Source: Thermosipho atlanticus DSM 15807 (GTDB lineage Bacteria > Thermotogota > Thermotogae > Thermotogales > Fervidobacteriaceae). From it: DNA of 64,000 nt. The stretch spans positions 1 to 64,000 of the forward strand of contig NZ_FQXN01000004.1 in the NCBI RefSeq assembly GCF_900129985.1, in the 5' to 3' direction. The translations under genes were made by a program, and so were the position numbers. The notes under the pieces are model-generated. The model was not told the DNA's origin. It saw only the letters and a program-made list of their open reading frames with translations, and did no database searches. Below are positions 1 to 9,138 of the stretch, in pieces. Every line of letters begins with the position of its first letter. The first letter of the stretch is position 1.

Positions 1-1
1 T

Positions 2-568
2 TTAATCAGCGTCATATACACATGTTCCCATTCCATAACCATATGCATGTTCTCTAACTTTGTTTTGTGGTCTGTTCATCATTCTACCTCTTACATTCCT
101 TCTTTCCATTTCTGTATATGTATTTCCTCTGTTATTTTCCATTCCTCTTCTTGCAAATACTGGAAATCCGTTTTCTCTTACCACTATTTCTTTTCCATCT
201 ATTACTGCTTTGTCTACTACAATGTATGTTTCATCTTCTGTTGAAATTATTCTACCACTGATTTCTATATTTACTCCTACTTCTAAGCCATCATACAACC
301 AAATTGGTCCTGTGTGTACTTCATATTCTTCTCCTTCAGCATCAATGATTACTTCCATCCCTTCTCCTGGTATCATTTCAATTTCCTTTACTGTACCTGA
401 TATGGTTGTTTCAGAAACTGTTGCTCCTTCAGGTAAATTTTGATAAAGTGGTTGTGTTCGACTTGTTGTGTTTGTCTGTACATAATTGCTCCTCCATGGT
501 CCTACTGCAAATATACTTGCTGTTAACACTAATACTGTTAATAAAACTACACTAATCTTTTTAAACAT
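2..568 (-). CDS. Secreted OB-fold-like protein of unknown function
   Basis: 188 residues. The start is an ATG behind a strong AGGAGGTGGAATT ribosome-binding site. Residues 1-21 form a Sec signal peptide (KK, hydrophobic core, AVG). Residues 53-135 are rich in short beta strands (SGTVKEIEMIPGEGMEVIIDA, then SGRIISTEDETYIVV), which looks like a small OB-fold domain. The C-terminus is basic and rich in Arg, Asn and Met. I do not recognise a named family. Export to the periplasm or toga is likely. It diverges from the O-antigen-ligase-like gene, and the shared intergenic region has phased CCTTA repeats, so regulation by a response regulator is plausible. Anything downstream lies outside the window. 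Confidence 0.7.
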   Translation of the reverse strand: MFKKISVVLLTVLVLTASIFAVGPWRSNYVQTNTTSRTQPLYQNLPEGATVSETTISGTVKEIEMIPGEGMEVIIDAEGEEYEVHTGPIWLYDGLEVGVNIEISGRIISTEDETYIVVDKAVIDGKEIVVRENGFPVFARRGMENNRGNTYTEMERRNVRGRMMNRPQNKVREHAYGYGMGTCVYDAD

Positions 569-621
569 AATTCCACCTCCTGGTTTTTTTTTGAATTTGG
601 GTTTTTGTTTCTACGCTTCTT

Positions 622-650
622 ATATTACTCGCTTTTCCTTAATAAATCCT
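622..650 (-). promoter_or_regulatory. Putative minus-strand promoter for the secreted OB-like gene
   Basis: A TAATAT -10 hexamer occupies 622-627 on the minus strand, with an estimated start near 615. No TTGACA-like -35 is present. The -35 position falls inside the CCTTA repeat array, the usual arrangement for promoters activated by PhoB/OmpR-type regulators. Confidence 0.35.
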
Positions 651-680
651 TATAACTTCCTTAGAGTTCCCTTAGAATAA
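637..680. promoter_or_regulatory. Four CCTTA direct repeats phased at 11 bp (candidate response-regulator operator)
   Basis: CCTTA begins at 637, 48, 59 and 670+0 in series, that is at 637, 648, 659 and 670, exactly 11 bp apart; on the minus strand it reads TAAGG. The array ends 9 bp upstream of a minus-strand TAATAT -10 box and about 27 bp upstream of a plus-strand TATAAT. Direct repeats of one helical turn are typical of OmpR/PhoB-family sites. The regulator itself is not identified. Confidence 0.5.
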
Positions 681-697
681 ATTAAATTAGAAAAGAG

Positions 698-706
698 TGG
701 TATAAT
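698..706 (+). promoter_or_regulatory. Extended -10 promoter for the O-antigen-ligase-like gene
   Basis: TGGTATAAT at 698-706 is an extended -10 element (TGn-TATAAT) without a good -35. It lies about 50 bp before the chosen TTG start. Confidence 0.5.
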
Positions 707-754
707 TTATTTTGATTTGATTTGGAAAAAAGATATAAAAAGGAGGGGATTTTT

Positions 755-3700
755 TTGTTTGGAGATATATTGATGCATGCTACAGTTGTATTAGTGGCGT
801 TATTTTCACATCCTAAGCTTACATATGAGTTTAGTGTCCCGAAATATGCAATTTTGACTTTAGCAATTTCTATATTGTTTACTTATCTAATGTTTAAGTG
901 GATAAAAGAAAAGAAAATAAAATTTTATATAACTTCAGCACATGTTTTGTGGTTTGCGTTTGGAATTGTATCGATAATTTCCAGTTTTAATGTTTTGAGA
1001 GATAATCCTTATTATTTTAGGCGTTCATTTGATATAGCATTATATGTTTTATTTAATGTCCTTTTAGCGATATATTTTAGTACAGTTTATAAAGACAAGC
1101 AAAAAATAAGTACACTTTTATTTACTTTCTTAATAACCTCTTTTGTTATATCGGTTGATGCTCTCTTAAACTTTTATTTTGGTTTTGACCTATTTTTAGG
1201 TAAGGTTGGGGAACCTTTTACAAGAGCAGCAATAAAATCGACGGTAGGAAATGTTATATTTACAGCAAATTACATAGATATGTTATTACCAATTGCTTTG
1301 TATTTTATATTAAGTTTTGATTTAGGGCTAAAAAAACCGAATTTTCTTAAAGTTTTCTTTTTAAAATTGTTTGCAAGTATTTCTTTTATTGTTGGCTTAA
1401 CGGCGGTTATAGTTTCACAAACGAGATCTGAATACATTGCTATTATCATAATGAGTTCTTTGTATGTCATTTTTTATCTTGTTTGGGCGAGGAAAAAGAA
1501 AAATAAAGCTTTTGAAACGATTAGAAAAAATGATGAGCAACTTGCAAAAAAACTTTTAGTATTAACAAAATATTTGCTTATAGGAGTTTTGGTGTTGTCA
1601 GCTTTAATTGTGGTTTTATATAACACCCCAAATCCATTAACTGGAAATGGAAAGGTAAGTATGACTAGTAGATTTTCGGCTATGACTTCTGTTTCAAGTA
1701 AAGATGAAAGATTTTTGTCTTGGTTTACTTCTCTTGAGCTTTGGGAAGATCATAAAATCTTTGGAACAGGAATAGGAACTTATCAATTATTGTCTATTAC
1801 AAAGATGGGAGAATATCTTGAAAAACATCCAGAACTTTACTATGGTTGGAATAATTTTAAAAGGGCACACAATGATTACTTTCAAATTTTAGGTGAAACT
1901 GGATTGGTAGGTTTCATACTAATAATTTCTCTTTTGTTTTCGCTTGCTTATTTTTTCTTTACAATACCCAAAAAGATTGAAGAGAGAGATGATTTAATTC
2001 TATTTCTTTCATTATCGGTTGCGGTAGTTGGGTTTGCCATACAAAGCGTATTCAGTTTTCCAGGACATCTTTTACCTAATGCATTAGCTGCAACATTTTT
2101 TGCAAGTGTTGCTATTGGGCCATACTTTACTAAAAAAGAATTTAAAGAATTTAAGGGATTTTTAGCAGTGGTTATAGCATTTTTAATAGTTGTTATAGCA
2201 TATACCTCCATGTATCTTAGATGGAATCATTTTATTTCAGAAGTGAATTTTAAAAATGGAAATATAGCGTATATGACGTATGTAAAGATTCTTGAAGAAT
2301 TGCCAAAGGCAAAAGGTTATATACAACAACTTCAAAAAAAATTAGATGATTTAAAGAATTATAGAGGTCAATATGCTTATTTAGATCCTGAAAAATGGAA
2401 GATCAAAAAACAAAGAGAGTATATGCAAAAAGGATTGCCATACAATGAATTTGAAGTTGAAAATCAAAGAGTTGCCGAGATAAATAAAATAAGAAATCAG
2501 ATTTTATCTCAAATTTCGCAAATAAACTCTCAAAGTTCTCAATTACCTCAGCTAGCCTTAACTTATTACAAAACAGCAAAAGAAAAACTTATAAAAAGTG
2601 TTAAGATAAACCACACGTATGGAAAATCCTTCTTTTATTTGGCAACTTTATCAGTTCAAGATTATAGAATAGCTAATTTGAAAAATAATATTCAAACACA
2701 TTATAGGGAAATTTTCGCTCAAAATTTTGACGAATTTCAAAAGATAATTTATGATAAATACAAATACAGATGGTTGGAAAAGTTAGAACCATATGTTAAA
2801 CAAAACCCTGAAATTTTAACCAAGTTTGATTTTGCAACAATGCAGGCGTTAATAGACTCAGTTGGTTTATACAAGACATCATTGTTATCATTTAATGAAA
2901 GAAATACATATAAAGCTATTGCAATGAGATATCATTCTTTGCATAATATGGCGAAACAACTTTTGAGTGTTTTACCAAAAGATTCCGAGTACTATAACTA
3001 CGTTAAAAGTTTAGTTGTAGAATTTTTTGAAGAATATATTAGATATGCCAAAATTACTATTCAAAACATGCCAGGTGGATGGAATAGATTCCCTGATTGG
3101 AAAAATGCGGATGTATCAAAAGCAACAGCTGGACAGGATATTTATAGATTCTTTGCAGGAATGATTTTAAAACTCCAACCTCCAACAAACCTTGAAGTTA
3201 GATCTTTCCTAGAATGGCTAGCAGTTACAGAAATAAAAGCTGTGAAATATATGAATTTAAAAGGTGTATGGGGAGTTCCAAATGGTGTTATAGACTTTCT
3301 GCATGCTAGTGCTTTTGAATATTATAAAGCTGGGCAGTATCAAGAGATGTTATATTCTTTAGAAAAATTGGCTGATTTATACAAGGCTTCCTATATTAAT
3401 GCTCGAAATCAGTTACCAAAGTATATAAGAAGATTAGATACTACAGTTGATAATATTAAAATAATTTACAGAGAACAACTTTTGTCTGTCTTAACAAACT
3501 CGAATATCCCCAAACCAGCAATAGATGCTATATTAAGCCTGTTTGAAAAAGCAATAGATGATATTAACACAACTTTTAAGTCGTATAACTTCATGTCCTC
3601 AGAGGCCGAATATATGAAAAAACTTACACAGACGACATTTTCAAAGTGGTATGATCAGAGAAAAAATAATGTTTGGGTGTCAATTGCTGTGGAGAAATTA

Positions 3701-4024
3701 AATAACTTTATTACTCAGTTACAAAAAATGGGGTTAAATGTTGAAACGCTATTAAAAGTTAAAAGCACTCTTCAGAAAATTATAGCTTCACCTTCAAATG
3801 CTAGTGTTGTTGAGAGTTATAGTAGATTTATAGCACATTATGAATTAATATTGAATGATCTCAAATACTTAGCTTCCAATCTAAAAGAGCGTTATAGCGA
3901 GCTTACGGATAACATGTGGGAGAATGTAATAGAAGAGTGGAGTAAAGTTTATACCGAGGATGGAACACCTTTAAAGAGTAAAGAGGATATCATGTCCTAT
4001 TTAAACAATATTTTAGGTAAATAA
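755..4024 (+). CDS. O-antigen ligase/polymerase-like membrane protein with long C-terminal helical region
   Basis: 1089 residues from a TTG at 755. The site AGGAGGGG at 741-748 sits 6 nt before it, so the in-frame TTG at 722 upstream of that site is not the likely start. Residues 1 to about 475 hold roughly a dozen membrane segments. The Wzy_C signature (RAHNDYFQILGETGLVG, His about 372) lies in a loop, as in O-antigen ligases (WaaL) and Wzy polymerases, which handle undecaprenyl-linked glycans at the outer face of the membrane. Residues 480-1089 are long amphipathic helices of TPR-like character. Family members are usually 400-800 residues, so the extracytoplasmic tail is long. The glycan substrate cannot be deduced. 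The gene stands alone and ends before a hairpin terminator. Confidence 0.75.
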   Translation: MFGDILMHATVVLVALFSHPKLTYEFSVPKYAILTLAISILFTYLMFKWIKEKKIKFYITSAHVLWFAFGIVSIISSFNVLRDNPYYFRRSFDIALYVLFNVLLAIYFSTVYKDKQKISTLLFTFLITSFVISVDALLNFYFGFDLFLGKVGEPFTRAAIKSTVGNVIFTANYIDMLLPIALYFILSFDLGLKKPNFLKVFFLKLFASISFIVGLTAVIVSQTRSEYIAIIIMSSLYVIFYLVWARKKKNKAFETIRKNDEQLAKKLLVLTKYLLIGVLVLSALIVVLYNTPNPLTGNGKVSMTSRFSAMTSVSSKDERFLSWFTSLELWEDHKIFGTGIGTYQLLSITKMGEYLEKHPELYYGWNNFKRAHNDYFQILGETGLVGFILIISLLFSLAYFFFTIPKKIEERDDLILFLSLSVAVVGFAIQSVFSFPGHLLPNALAATFFASVAIGPYFTKKEFKEFKGFLAVVIAFLIVVIAYTSMYLRWNHFISEVNFKNGNIAYMTYVKILEELPKAKGYIQQLQKKLDDLKNYRGQYAYLDPEKWKIKKQREYMQKGLPYNEFEVENQRVAEINKIRNQILSQISQINSQSSQLPQLALTYYKTAKEKLIKSVKINHTYGKSFFYLATLSVQDYRIANLKNNIQTHYREIFAQNFDEFQKIIYDKYKYRWLEKLEPYVKQNPEILTKFDFATMQALIDSVGLYKTSLLSFNERNTYKAIAMRYHSLHNMAKQLLSVLPKDSEYYNYVKSLVVEFFEEYIRYAKITIQNMPGGWNRFPDWKNADVSKATAGQDIYRFFAGMILKLQPPTNLEVRSFLEWLAVTEIKAVKYMNLKGVWGVPNGVIDFLHASAFEYYKAGQYQEMLYSLEKLADLYKASYINARNQLPKYIRRLDTTVDNIKIIYREQLLSVLTNSNIPKPAIDAILSLFEKAIDDINTTFKSYNFMSSEAEYMKKLTQTTFSKWYDQRKNNVWVSIAVEKLNNFITQLQKMGLNVETLLKVKSTLQKIIASPSNASVVESYSRFIAHYELILNDLKYLASNLKERYSELTDNMWENVIEEWSKVYTEDGTPLKSKEDIMSYLNNILGK

Positions 4025-4077
4025 GTTAGTGGTGTTCAAAGTATTTCAACAAAATTAAAAAATTATTGTATAATAAA

Positions 4078-4107
4078 TTGCCTTCCCATTATGGGAAGGC
4101 AATTTTA
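4078..4107. terminator. Bidirectional hairpin terminator
   Basis: A 10-bp stem (4078-4087 with 4093-4102, loop ATTAT) is followed by TTTTATT on the plus strand and by a T-rich run on the minus strand. It separates the convergent ligase-like gene and purine permease gene. Confidence 0.85.
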
Positions 4108-4121
4108 TTGAATAACTAAAA

Positions 4122-5462
4122 TTATCCTCTAAGGTAAACAAGATAGAGAGCAAAGAGTATTGCTAGAACCCAGTTAAGCCAATGTACATCTTTTGCTTTT
4201 CCACTGAAGGTTTTAACGATTGGATAAACAATAAGGCCGAGAGCAATACCATTTGCAATAGAGTAAGTTAGAGGCATAACAATCATGGTTATAAACGCTG
4301 GAAGAGCTTCGGTAATATCGTCCCAATTGACTAATTTTAATCCCTTAAGCATCAATGCACCTACAAAGACTAAAGCAGGAGCAGTAGCAGCTGCAGGAAT
4401 TGTGAGGCCAAGAGGTGCAAAGAAAAGCATGAGAAGCATTAAGATTGCAACAGTAACTGCAGTAAGACCGGTTCTTCCGCCTTCGGCAATACCTGTACTA
4501 CTTTCAATATAAGTAGTTACTGTTGATGTTCCAAACAATGCACCTACAGAAGTACCGACAGCGTCTGCCATATATGCTTTATTTGCTCTTGGGAATTCTC
4601 CGTTTTTGATGAAGCCAGCACTTTCAGCAAGACCAGTTAATGTTCCAAGAGTGTCAAAGAAGTCAACAAAGAAGAAGGTAAAGACTACAATCCAAAAAGT
4701 TCCCGTAGCAAGATCAGCCCATGAGAACTTTTCAAAGAGTTTTAAGAAAGTTGGAGAAATATCAGGAACTTTTCCGATAATTCCTTGATATTTTGTTACA
4801 CCAAAAACAGGAAGAGCCCCTATGAAGGTTGAAGCTAAAATTCCTATCAAAATGGAACCAGGAACTTTTAAGGCAAACAAAATGGCTATTATAAAGAACC
4901 CAATAATCGCTACTAGTGCAGTTGGAGAAGTCAAGTTACCAAGTGTAACAAACGTAGCAGGATCAGAGACTACAATTCCAGCACTTTTGAGCCCTATAAA
5001 TGCTATAAACAAACCAATACCAGCACTTGTAGCTAATTTAATGCTTGATGGTACTGCTTTTACAACAAATCCTCTTACTCCGGAAAGTGTTAACAGTATA
5101 AAAATTAAACCTTCAACGAAAACAGCTGCTAGAGCAATTCTCCAGTCAATTCCTAATTTAAGACATACTGTGAAAGCAAAATATGCGTTAAGTCCCATTC
5201 CAGGTGCAAGAGCAAATGGGTAATTTGCCCACAAACCCATTATCAAAGTAGCAGTTGCTGCACCCAAAATTGTGGCGACCATGAAAGCACCGAAAAATTG
5301 GGCATAGAGATCGCTTCCAGGAGTAGCACCAGGAATTACGTTGATTAGTATGTTTGGGTTTACAAATATGATATAAGCCATGGTTAAGAAGGTTGTAAGA
5401 CCTGCAATAATCTCAGTACGAACACTTGTTCCGTTTTCTTTTAGTTTGAAAAATTTTTCCAC
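4122..5462 (-). CDS. NCS2-family purine permease (AzgA/PbuG type)
   Basis: 446 residues starting with GTG behind GGGGAGGGG. About 12 membrane segments. The N-terminus (FKLKENGTSVRTEIIAG followed by LTTFLTMAYIIFVNPNIL) and the acidic motif DFFDTLGTLTGLAE in the middle are characteristic of the AzgA branch, which imports adenine, hypoxanthine or guanine with protons or sodium. The C-terminal region (DDITEALPAFITMIVMPLTY) also fits. It is the last gene of a long minus-strand run and follows the small coiled-coil gene by 34 nt. No purine riboswitch is visible upstream. The exact purine is undetermined. Confidence 0.88.
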   Translation of the reverse strand: MEKFFKLKENGTSVRTEIIAGLTTFLTMAYIIFVNPNILINVIPGATPGSDLYAQFFGAFMVATILGAATATLIMGLWANYPFALAPGMGLNAYFAFTVCLKLGIDWRIALAAVFVEGLIFILLTLSGVRGFVVKAVPSSIKLATSAGIGLFIAFIGLKSAGIVVSDPATFVTLGNLTSPTALVAIIGFFIIAILFALKVPGSILIGILASTFIGALPVFGVTKYQGIIGKVPDISPTFLKLFEKFSWADLATGTFWIVVFTFFFVDFFDTLGTLTGLAESAGFIKNGEFPRANKAYMADAVGTSVGALFGTSTVTTYIESSTGIAEGGRTGLTAVTVAILMLLMLFFAPLGLTIPAAATAPALVFVGALMLKGLKLVNWDDITEALPAFITMIVMPLTYSIANGIALGLIVYPIVKTFSGKAKDVHWLNWVLAILFALYLVYLRG

Positions 5463-5496
5463 TTGAACCCCTCCCCTCGTAAGATGTGAAAAAATT

Positions 5497-5697
5497 TTAT
5501 TTAATTTGAATTTTAGTTTTTCTAGTAAATTCTATTAATACACCTTCCACAATTATGTTGTCTATATCCATGTGTTCCACAAACTCCACTATCATTTCCT
5601 CAAGTTCTTTCTTCTCTTTATTTAATTCTTTTATTGTTTCCTTAACTCTTAAATATCTTTTTAACAAATCTTCGAGTGTATTTCTTTCGTTATTCAT
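5497..5697 (-). CDS. Small coiled-coil protein of unknown function
   Basis: 66 residues, highly charged. Residues 5-40 are a heptad-like Lys/Glu-rich helix (ETIKELNKEKKELEEMIVEF), followed by a short beta-rich tail ending TRKTKIQIK. No signal peptide or membrane segment. The ATG is 1 nt from the stop of the preceding aminotransferase gene, so translation is probably coupled. I do not recognise the family. Confidence 0.6.
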   Translation of the reverse strand: MNNERNTLEDLLKRYLRVKETIKELNKEKKELEEMIVEFVEHMDIDNIIVEGVLIEFTRKTKIQIK

Positions 5698-5698
5698 T

Positions 5699-6838
5699 TT
5701 AATCCTCCTTTAATGTTTTGCTTATTTCTTCAACTATCTTTCCTATTTCTTCATTAGTCAATTCAGGAAAAATTGGCAATGCAAGCGTGGTTTGAGATAA
5801 CTTTTCCGATATAGGAAAATCTCCTTCTTTGTAACCTAATCCTTTAAAGCATGTTTGCAAATGTAAAGGAGTTGGGTAATAAATACTAGTACCTATTCCA
5901 ACGTTGGTTAGATGTTCTTTTACCTTTTCTCTTATTTTATTATTTTCAAATTCTATGACATACTGGTGGAAAACGTGGTATTTGTAAGTTTTTTTATATA
6001 TTTTCGGATATTTTACAGATAATTCCTTGTTTTTGAAAAATTCCGCATATTTTTTTGCAATGTTAATTCTTTTTTCAGTCCATGTATCAAGATATTTGAA
6101 TTTAACATTTAAAATTGCTGCATGAATTTCGTCAAGCCTAGAATTATAACCAACCATGTCATGATAATATTTTTTTCTTGAACCATGTACCCTTAATGTT
6201 TTAGATAATTCGTATATTTTTTCGTTATCTGTTACTATCATTCCACCATCACCATATGTCCCTAAATTTTTTGTCGGAAAAAACGAAAAAATAGCTGCAT
6301 CACCAATACTTCCACTTTTTTTGATTTCATTTTTGACAATTCCTTCGGAACCTATTGATTGTGCACAATCTTCAAGAATTTTTATGCCGTATTTTTCTTT
6401 TAAAAAGAGAAGTCCTTCAAGATCAAGTGTTTGTCCAAATAAATGTACGGGAATAATTCCAAAAACTTTTTCCTTTTTTAAGATGTTTTCCACTTGATTT
6501 AAATCTATGTTATAGGATTCTTTGTCTACATCCACAAATATTGGTATTCCATTGTTTCTAACAATGGCTGAAGCTGTTGCAAAAAAAGTATAAGGAGTTG
6601 TGATTACTTTATCACCATTTTTCATTCCCATGGCTCTTAGCGCAATTACAAGAGCATCACTACCGTTTGCAACACCTATCCCATATTTAACTCCAATATA
6701 GTTTGATATGTTTGTTTCCAATTTTTTAACTTCTTCTCCCAAGATTACCCTTCCATTTTCTAGAACTTTGTCGATTGCGCTTAAAATTTCATTTTTGATT
6801 TTTTTGTATTGTCTAGTTAAGTCAAATAAAGGTATCAT
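5699..6838 (-). CDS. DegT/DnrJ/EryC1/StrS-family PLP aminotransferase
   Basis: 379 residues, full length for the family. The PLP lysine is K190 in FSFFPTKNLGTYGDGG, and the PLP-ring aspartate is D157 in ILEDCAQSIGS. These enzymes aminate keto-sugar nucleotides for surface polysaccharides, although some act on other substrates. The start ATG overlaps the nth stop codon (ATGA). No other sugar-nucleotide gene lies in the same run, so the substrate cannot be inferred from context. Confidence 0.88.
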   Translation of the reverse strand: MIPLFDLTRQYKKIKNEILSAIDKVLENGRVILGEEVKKLETNISNYIGVKYGIGVANGSDALVIALRAMGMKNGDKVITTPYTFFATASAIVRNNGIPIFVDVDKESYNIDLNQVENILKKEKVFGIIPVHLFGQTLDLEGLLFLKEKYGIKILEDCAQSIGSEGIVKNEIKKSGSIGDAAIFSFFPTKNLGTYGDGGMIVTDNEKIYELSKTLRVHGSRKKYYHDMVGYNSRLDEIHAAILNVKFKYLDTWTEKRINIAKKYAEFFKNKELSVKYPKIYKKTYKYHVFHQYVIEFENNKIREKVKEHLTNVGIGTSIYYPTPLHLQTCFKGLGYKEGDFPISEKLSQTTLALPIFPELTNEEIGKIVEEISKTLKED

Positions 6839-7446
6839 TTTTTACCCTCCCAGTTGCAGTACTTTTCTAATGGACAATTTTTGCAATCAGGTTTAACTGG
6901 TTTACAGACATTTTTTCCAAATTCAACCATCGCACCATTTAAAGGTCCCCATAATTCTTTTGGAAGTAACTTCATGAGTTCAAATTCAGTATCTTCAGGT
7001 GTTTTGGTTTTGACCCATCCTAATCTATTAGAAATTCTATGAACGTGAGTATCTACAGCAAGTGCTGGTTTACCAAACGATATATAAAGAACTATATTAG
7101 CTGTTTTTCTGCCTACACCCGGTAATTTTAAAAGTTCTTCGAGAGTATTTGGTACTTTTCCGTTGTATTTCTTCTCTAAAATTTTAGAGATCTTAATTAT
7201 CCTGTCTGCTTTTTGTCTATATAAACCTGCAGGTTTTATAAGTTCATACAATTCGTTGGGTTGCGCTTTTGAAAGTTCTTTTGAATTTTTGTATTTTCCG
7301 AATAAATTTTTTGTTGCGATTTCTGTGTTTTCATCTTTGCTTCTTTGGCTTAATATAGTAGATATTAAAACATAAAAAGGATCTTTTATTTTAAGATCCC
7401 TTGGAAATTTCTCAATTATTAATTTAGCTATTTTTTCTATATTCAT
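6835..7446 (-). CDS. nth: Endonuclease III
   Basis: 203 residues from ATG 7446, which has GGAGGAG just upstream; a longer frame would begin inside ribF without support. A base-excision repair glycosylase/AP lyase that removes oxidised pyrimidines. The helix-hairpin-helix LPGVGRKTAN carries the catalytic lysine (K114) and AVDTHVHR carries the catalytic aspartate (D132). The C-terminal C-X6-C-X2-C-X5-C binds the 4Fe-4S cluster. It overlaps ribF by 23 nt and the aminotransferase gene by 4 nt. A second HhH-GPD paralogue lies at 56249-56899. Confidence 0.93.
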   Translation of the reverse strand: MNIEKIAKLIIEKFPRDLKIKDPFYVLISTILSQRSKDENTEIATKNLFGKYKNSKELSKAQPNELYELIKPAGLYRQKADRIIKISKILEKKYNGKVPNTLEELLKLPGVGRKTANIVLYISFGKPALAVDTHVHRISNRLGWVKTKTPEDTEFELMKLLPKELWGPLNGAMVEFGKNVCKPVKPDCKNCPLEKYCNWEGKK

Positions 7447-8305
7447 ATTGCTCCTCCAAAATTTTTCTGGCAATTATGACATCATTTTTCATTTGGGCAA
7501 TGAGTTTTGTTATGTTTTCGAATTTTTTCTCTTCTCGCAAAAATTCAAGAAGTTCAACATGAATGTTATTGTTATAAATATCGTCGGAAAAATCCAGAAT
7601 ATACACTTCATATTTGATGGTTTTTGTTTTTTCAATGGTAGGTCTTATACCTATATTCATGAGTCCATAATAAACCTCCGGAACGTATACTCTACATAAA
7701 TATACACCATTTTTAGGATTGATTAAGTCCTTTTCGTGCCTTATATTAGCAGTTGGAAACCCCAATTTCCGGCCTATTTGTTTGTCTTTGTATACTTTCC
7801 CATGAATTGAAAAAGGTCTACCTAATAAGTAATTTGCTTTTTTTATTTGTCCAGATTTTATTAATTTTCTTATTAATGTACTACTTATTCGTTTCCCGTC
7901 GACAGTGATGTCTTTTATAACTTTGAGCTCTATATTTTCATCTTTGCAAAATTTTTCAAGTAGAGAGATATCACCTTCAGCATTTTTTCCAAATCTAAAA
8001 TCTTCTCCCACAACTATTGCCTTGGTGTCTTTTGATATAAAATTAAAAAACTTTGCAGGAGATATATTTTTAATTTTTAGAAGATCAAGTGTATAAACAG
8101 TCCCATACATTTCAAGTAAATTTATTCTTTCTTGAAGACTTATTAGTAACCCGTCAAAATTTCCATTGTAATATTCAATTGGGTATATAATAGTAAAAAT
8201 TTCGGAAGCTGCATGATACTTTTTAGCTAAATTCTTAAGTTCTTCCAAAATTCGAACATGTCCTCTGTGAACTCCATCGAAAACTCCTATTGTAACGACG
8301 CGCAA
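7424..8305 (-). CDS. ribF: Bifunctional riboflavin kinase/FMN adenylyltransferase
   Basis: 293 residues from a TTG start behind GAGGTGATAA. The N-terminal nucleotidyltransferase domain begins with GVFDGVHRGH (residues 7-16). The C-terminal flavokinase domain starts near residue 165 (GRPFSIHGKVYKD, GRKLGFPTANI). It makes FMN and FAD from riboflavin. Only 23 nt separate it from the upstream ABC permease gene, so there is no room for an FMN riboswitch; it is probably transcribed with the metal transporter genes. Confidence 0.93.
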   Translation of the reverse strand: MRVVTIGVFDGVHRGHVRILEELKNLAKKYHAASEIFTIIYPIEYYNGNFDGLLISLQERINLLEMYGTVYTLDLLKIKNISPAKFFNFISKDTKAIVVGEDFRFGKNAEGDISLLEKFCKDENIELKVIKDITVDGKRISSTLIRKLIKSGQIKKANYLLGRPFSIHGKVYKDKQIGRKLGFPTANIRHEKDLINPKNGVYLCRVYVPEVYYGLMNIGIRPTIEKTKTIKYEVYILDFSDDIYNNNIHVELLEFLREEKKFENITKLIAQMKNDVIIARKILEEQYEYRKNS

Positions 8306-8328
8306 ATTATCACCTCAAAAAAATTATA

Positions 8329-9138
8329 TCATAAATTGTTTTGCTTTTTTAAAAAGCTGAAAATGATAAAGATAGTAAAAGAGGTAAGAACAATAACAGG
8401 TCCTGGGGAAATGTCAAAATAGTATGAAAGATAAAAACCAAGGAAGGTAACAACTAGATTATAGAATATAGAGAACACGAAGACGGAAGAAAATGATTTA
8501 GCCAATTTTTTAGCAAAAAGTCCGGGTATTATAATAAGTGCTCCAAGGAGTATAATCCCAGAGATTTTTACTATACTTACCACGATTACTGATATTAGAA
8601 TTAAAAAAATAGTTCTTATTTGTTTAATATTAACACCATAAAATGCTGCCATTTCTTCATCTGCTAAAAAGAATAAAATTTCATATCTCATTAAGGATAT
8701 AATTACAATTGATGATAAAATAACAAAAATCAAAAACCATACATCGGATAGTTTCACAAGTAAAATATCCCCGAAAAGATAGCTTGTTAAGTCTTGAACG
8801 TATGTGCTACTTTTAGAAATGATAATAACTCCTACAGACATAAATACAGGGAGGAGCATTCCAATAGCACTATTTTCATGAATTTTATGTTTATTTGAAA
8901 AAAAACTTATTAAAAGAGAAAAAAGGATAGCAGTTAAAATTGCTACAACTCTGTAGTCAACGTCAAAAAATAAACCTATTGCAAGACCAGCAAAAGCTGC
9001 ATGAGCAGTACCATCACCTATAAATTCCATTTTTTTGTATACAATTAGAGGAGAGATAATTCCAGCAGCAAAACCGGATAAAAGACTTGCAAAGAAAGCG
9101 ATTTTTAAAAAATCGTATGTAAAAATTTCATTGAACAT
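8329..9138 (-). CDS. Zinc/manganese-type ABC transporter permease
   Basis: 269 residues from ATG 9138, preceded by AAAAGGAGC; the longer reading frame from 9240 runs through the ATPase gene and lacks a ribosome-binding site. About eight membrane segments of the ABC-3 family (ZnuB/MntB/TroC type). The conserved signature GDGTAHAAFAGLAIG is present near residues 42-56. It overlaps the end of the ATPase gene by 11 nt. With the ATPase and binding protein it forms a complete divalent-metal importer under an adjacent Fur-family regulator. Zinc is the likeliest cargo; manganese is not excluded. Confidence 0.88.
   Translation of the reverse strand: MFNEIFTYDFLKIAFFASLLSGFAAGIISPLIVYKKMEFIGDGTAHAAFAGLAIGLFFDVDYRVVAILTAILFSLLISFFSNKHKIHENSAIGMLLPVFMSVGVIIISKSSTYVQDLTSYLFGDILLVKLSDVWFLIFVILSSIVIISLMRYEILFFLADEEMAAFYGVNIKQIRTIFLILISVIVVSIVKISGIILLGALIIIPGLFAKKLAKSFSSVFVFSIFYNLVVTFLGFYLSYYFDISPGPVIVLTSFTIFIIFSFLKKQNNL

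Noticed and set aside
4822-5223. 133-codon plus-strand frame opposite the purine permease
   Set aside because: Mirror of the permease codons, no ribosome-binding site.
5463-5496. Possible purine riboswitch before the AzgA-type permease gene
   Set aside because: The 34-nt gap contains only a ribosome-binding site.
8306-8328. Possible FMN riboswitch before ribF
   Set aside because: Only 23 nt separate ribF from the permease gene, far too short for the aptamer.
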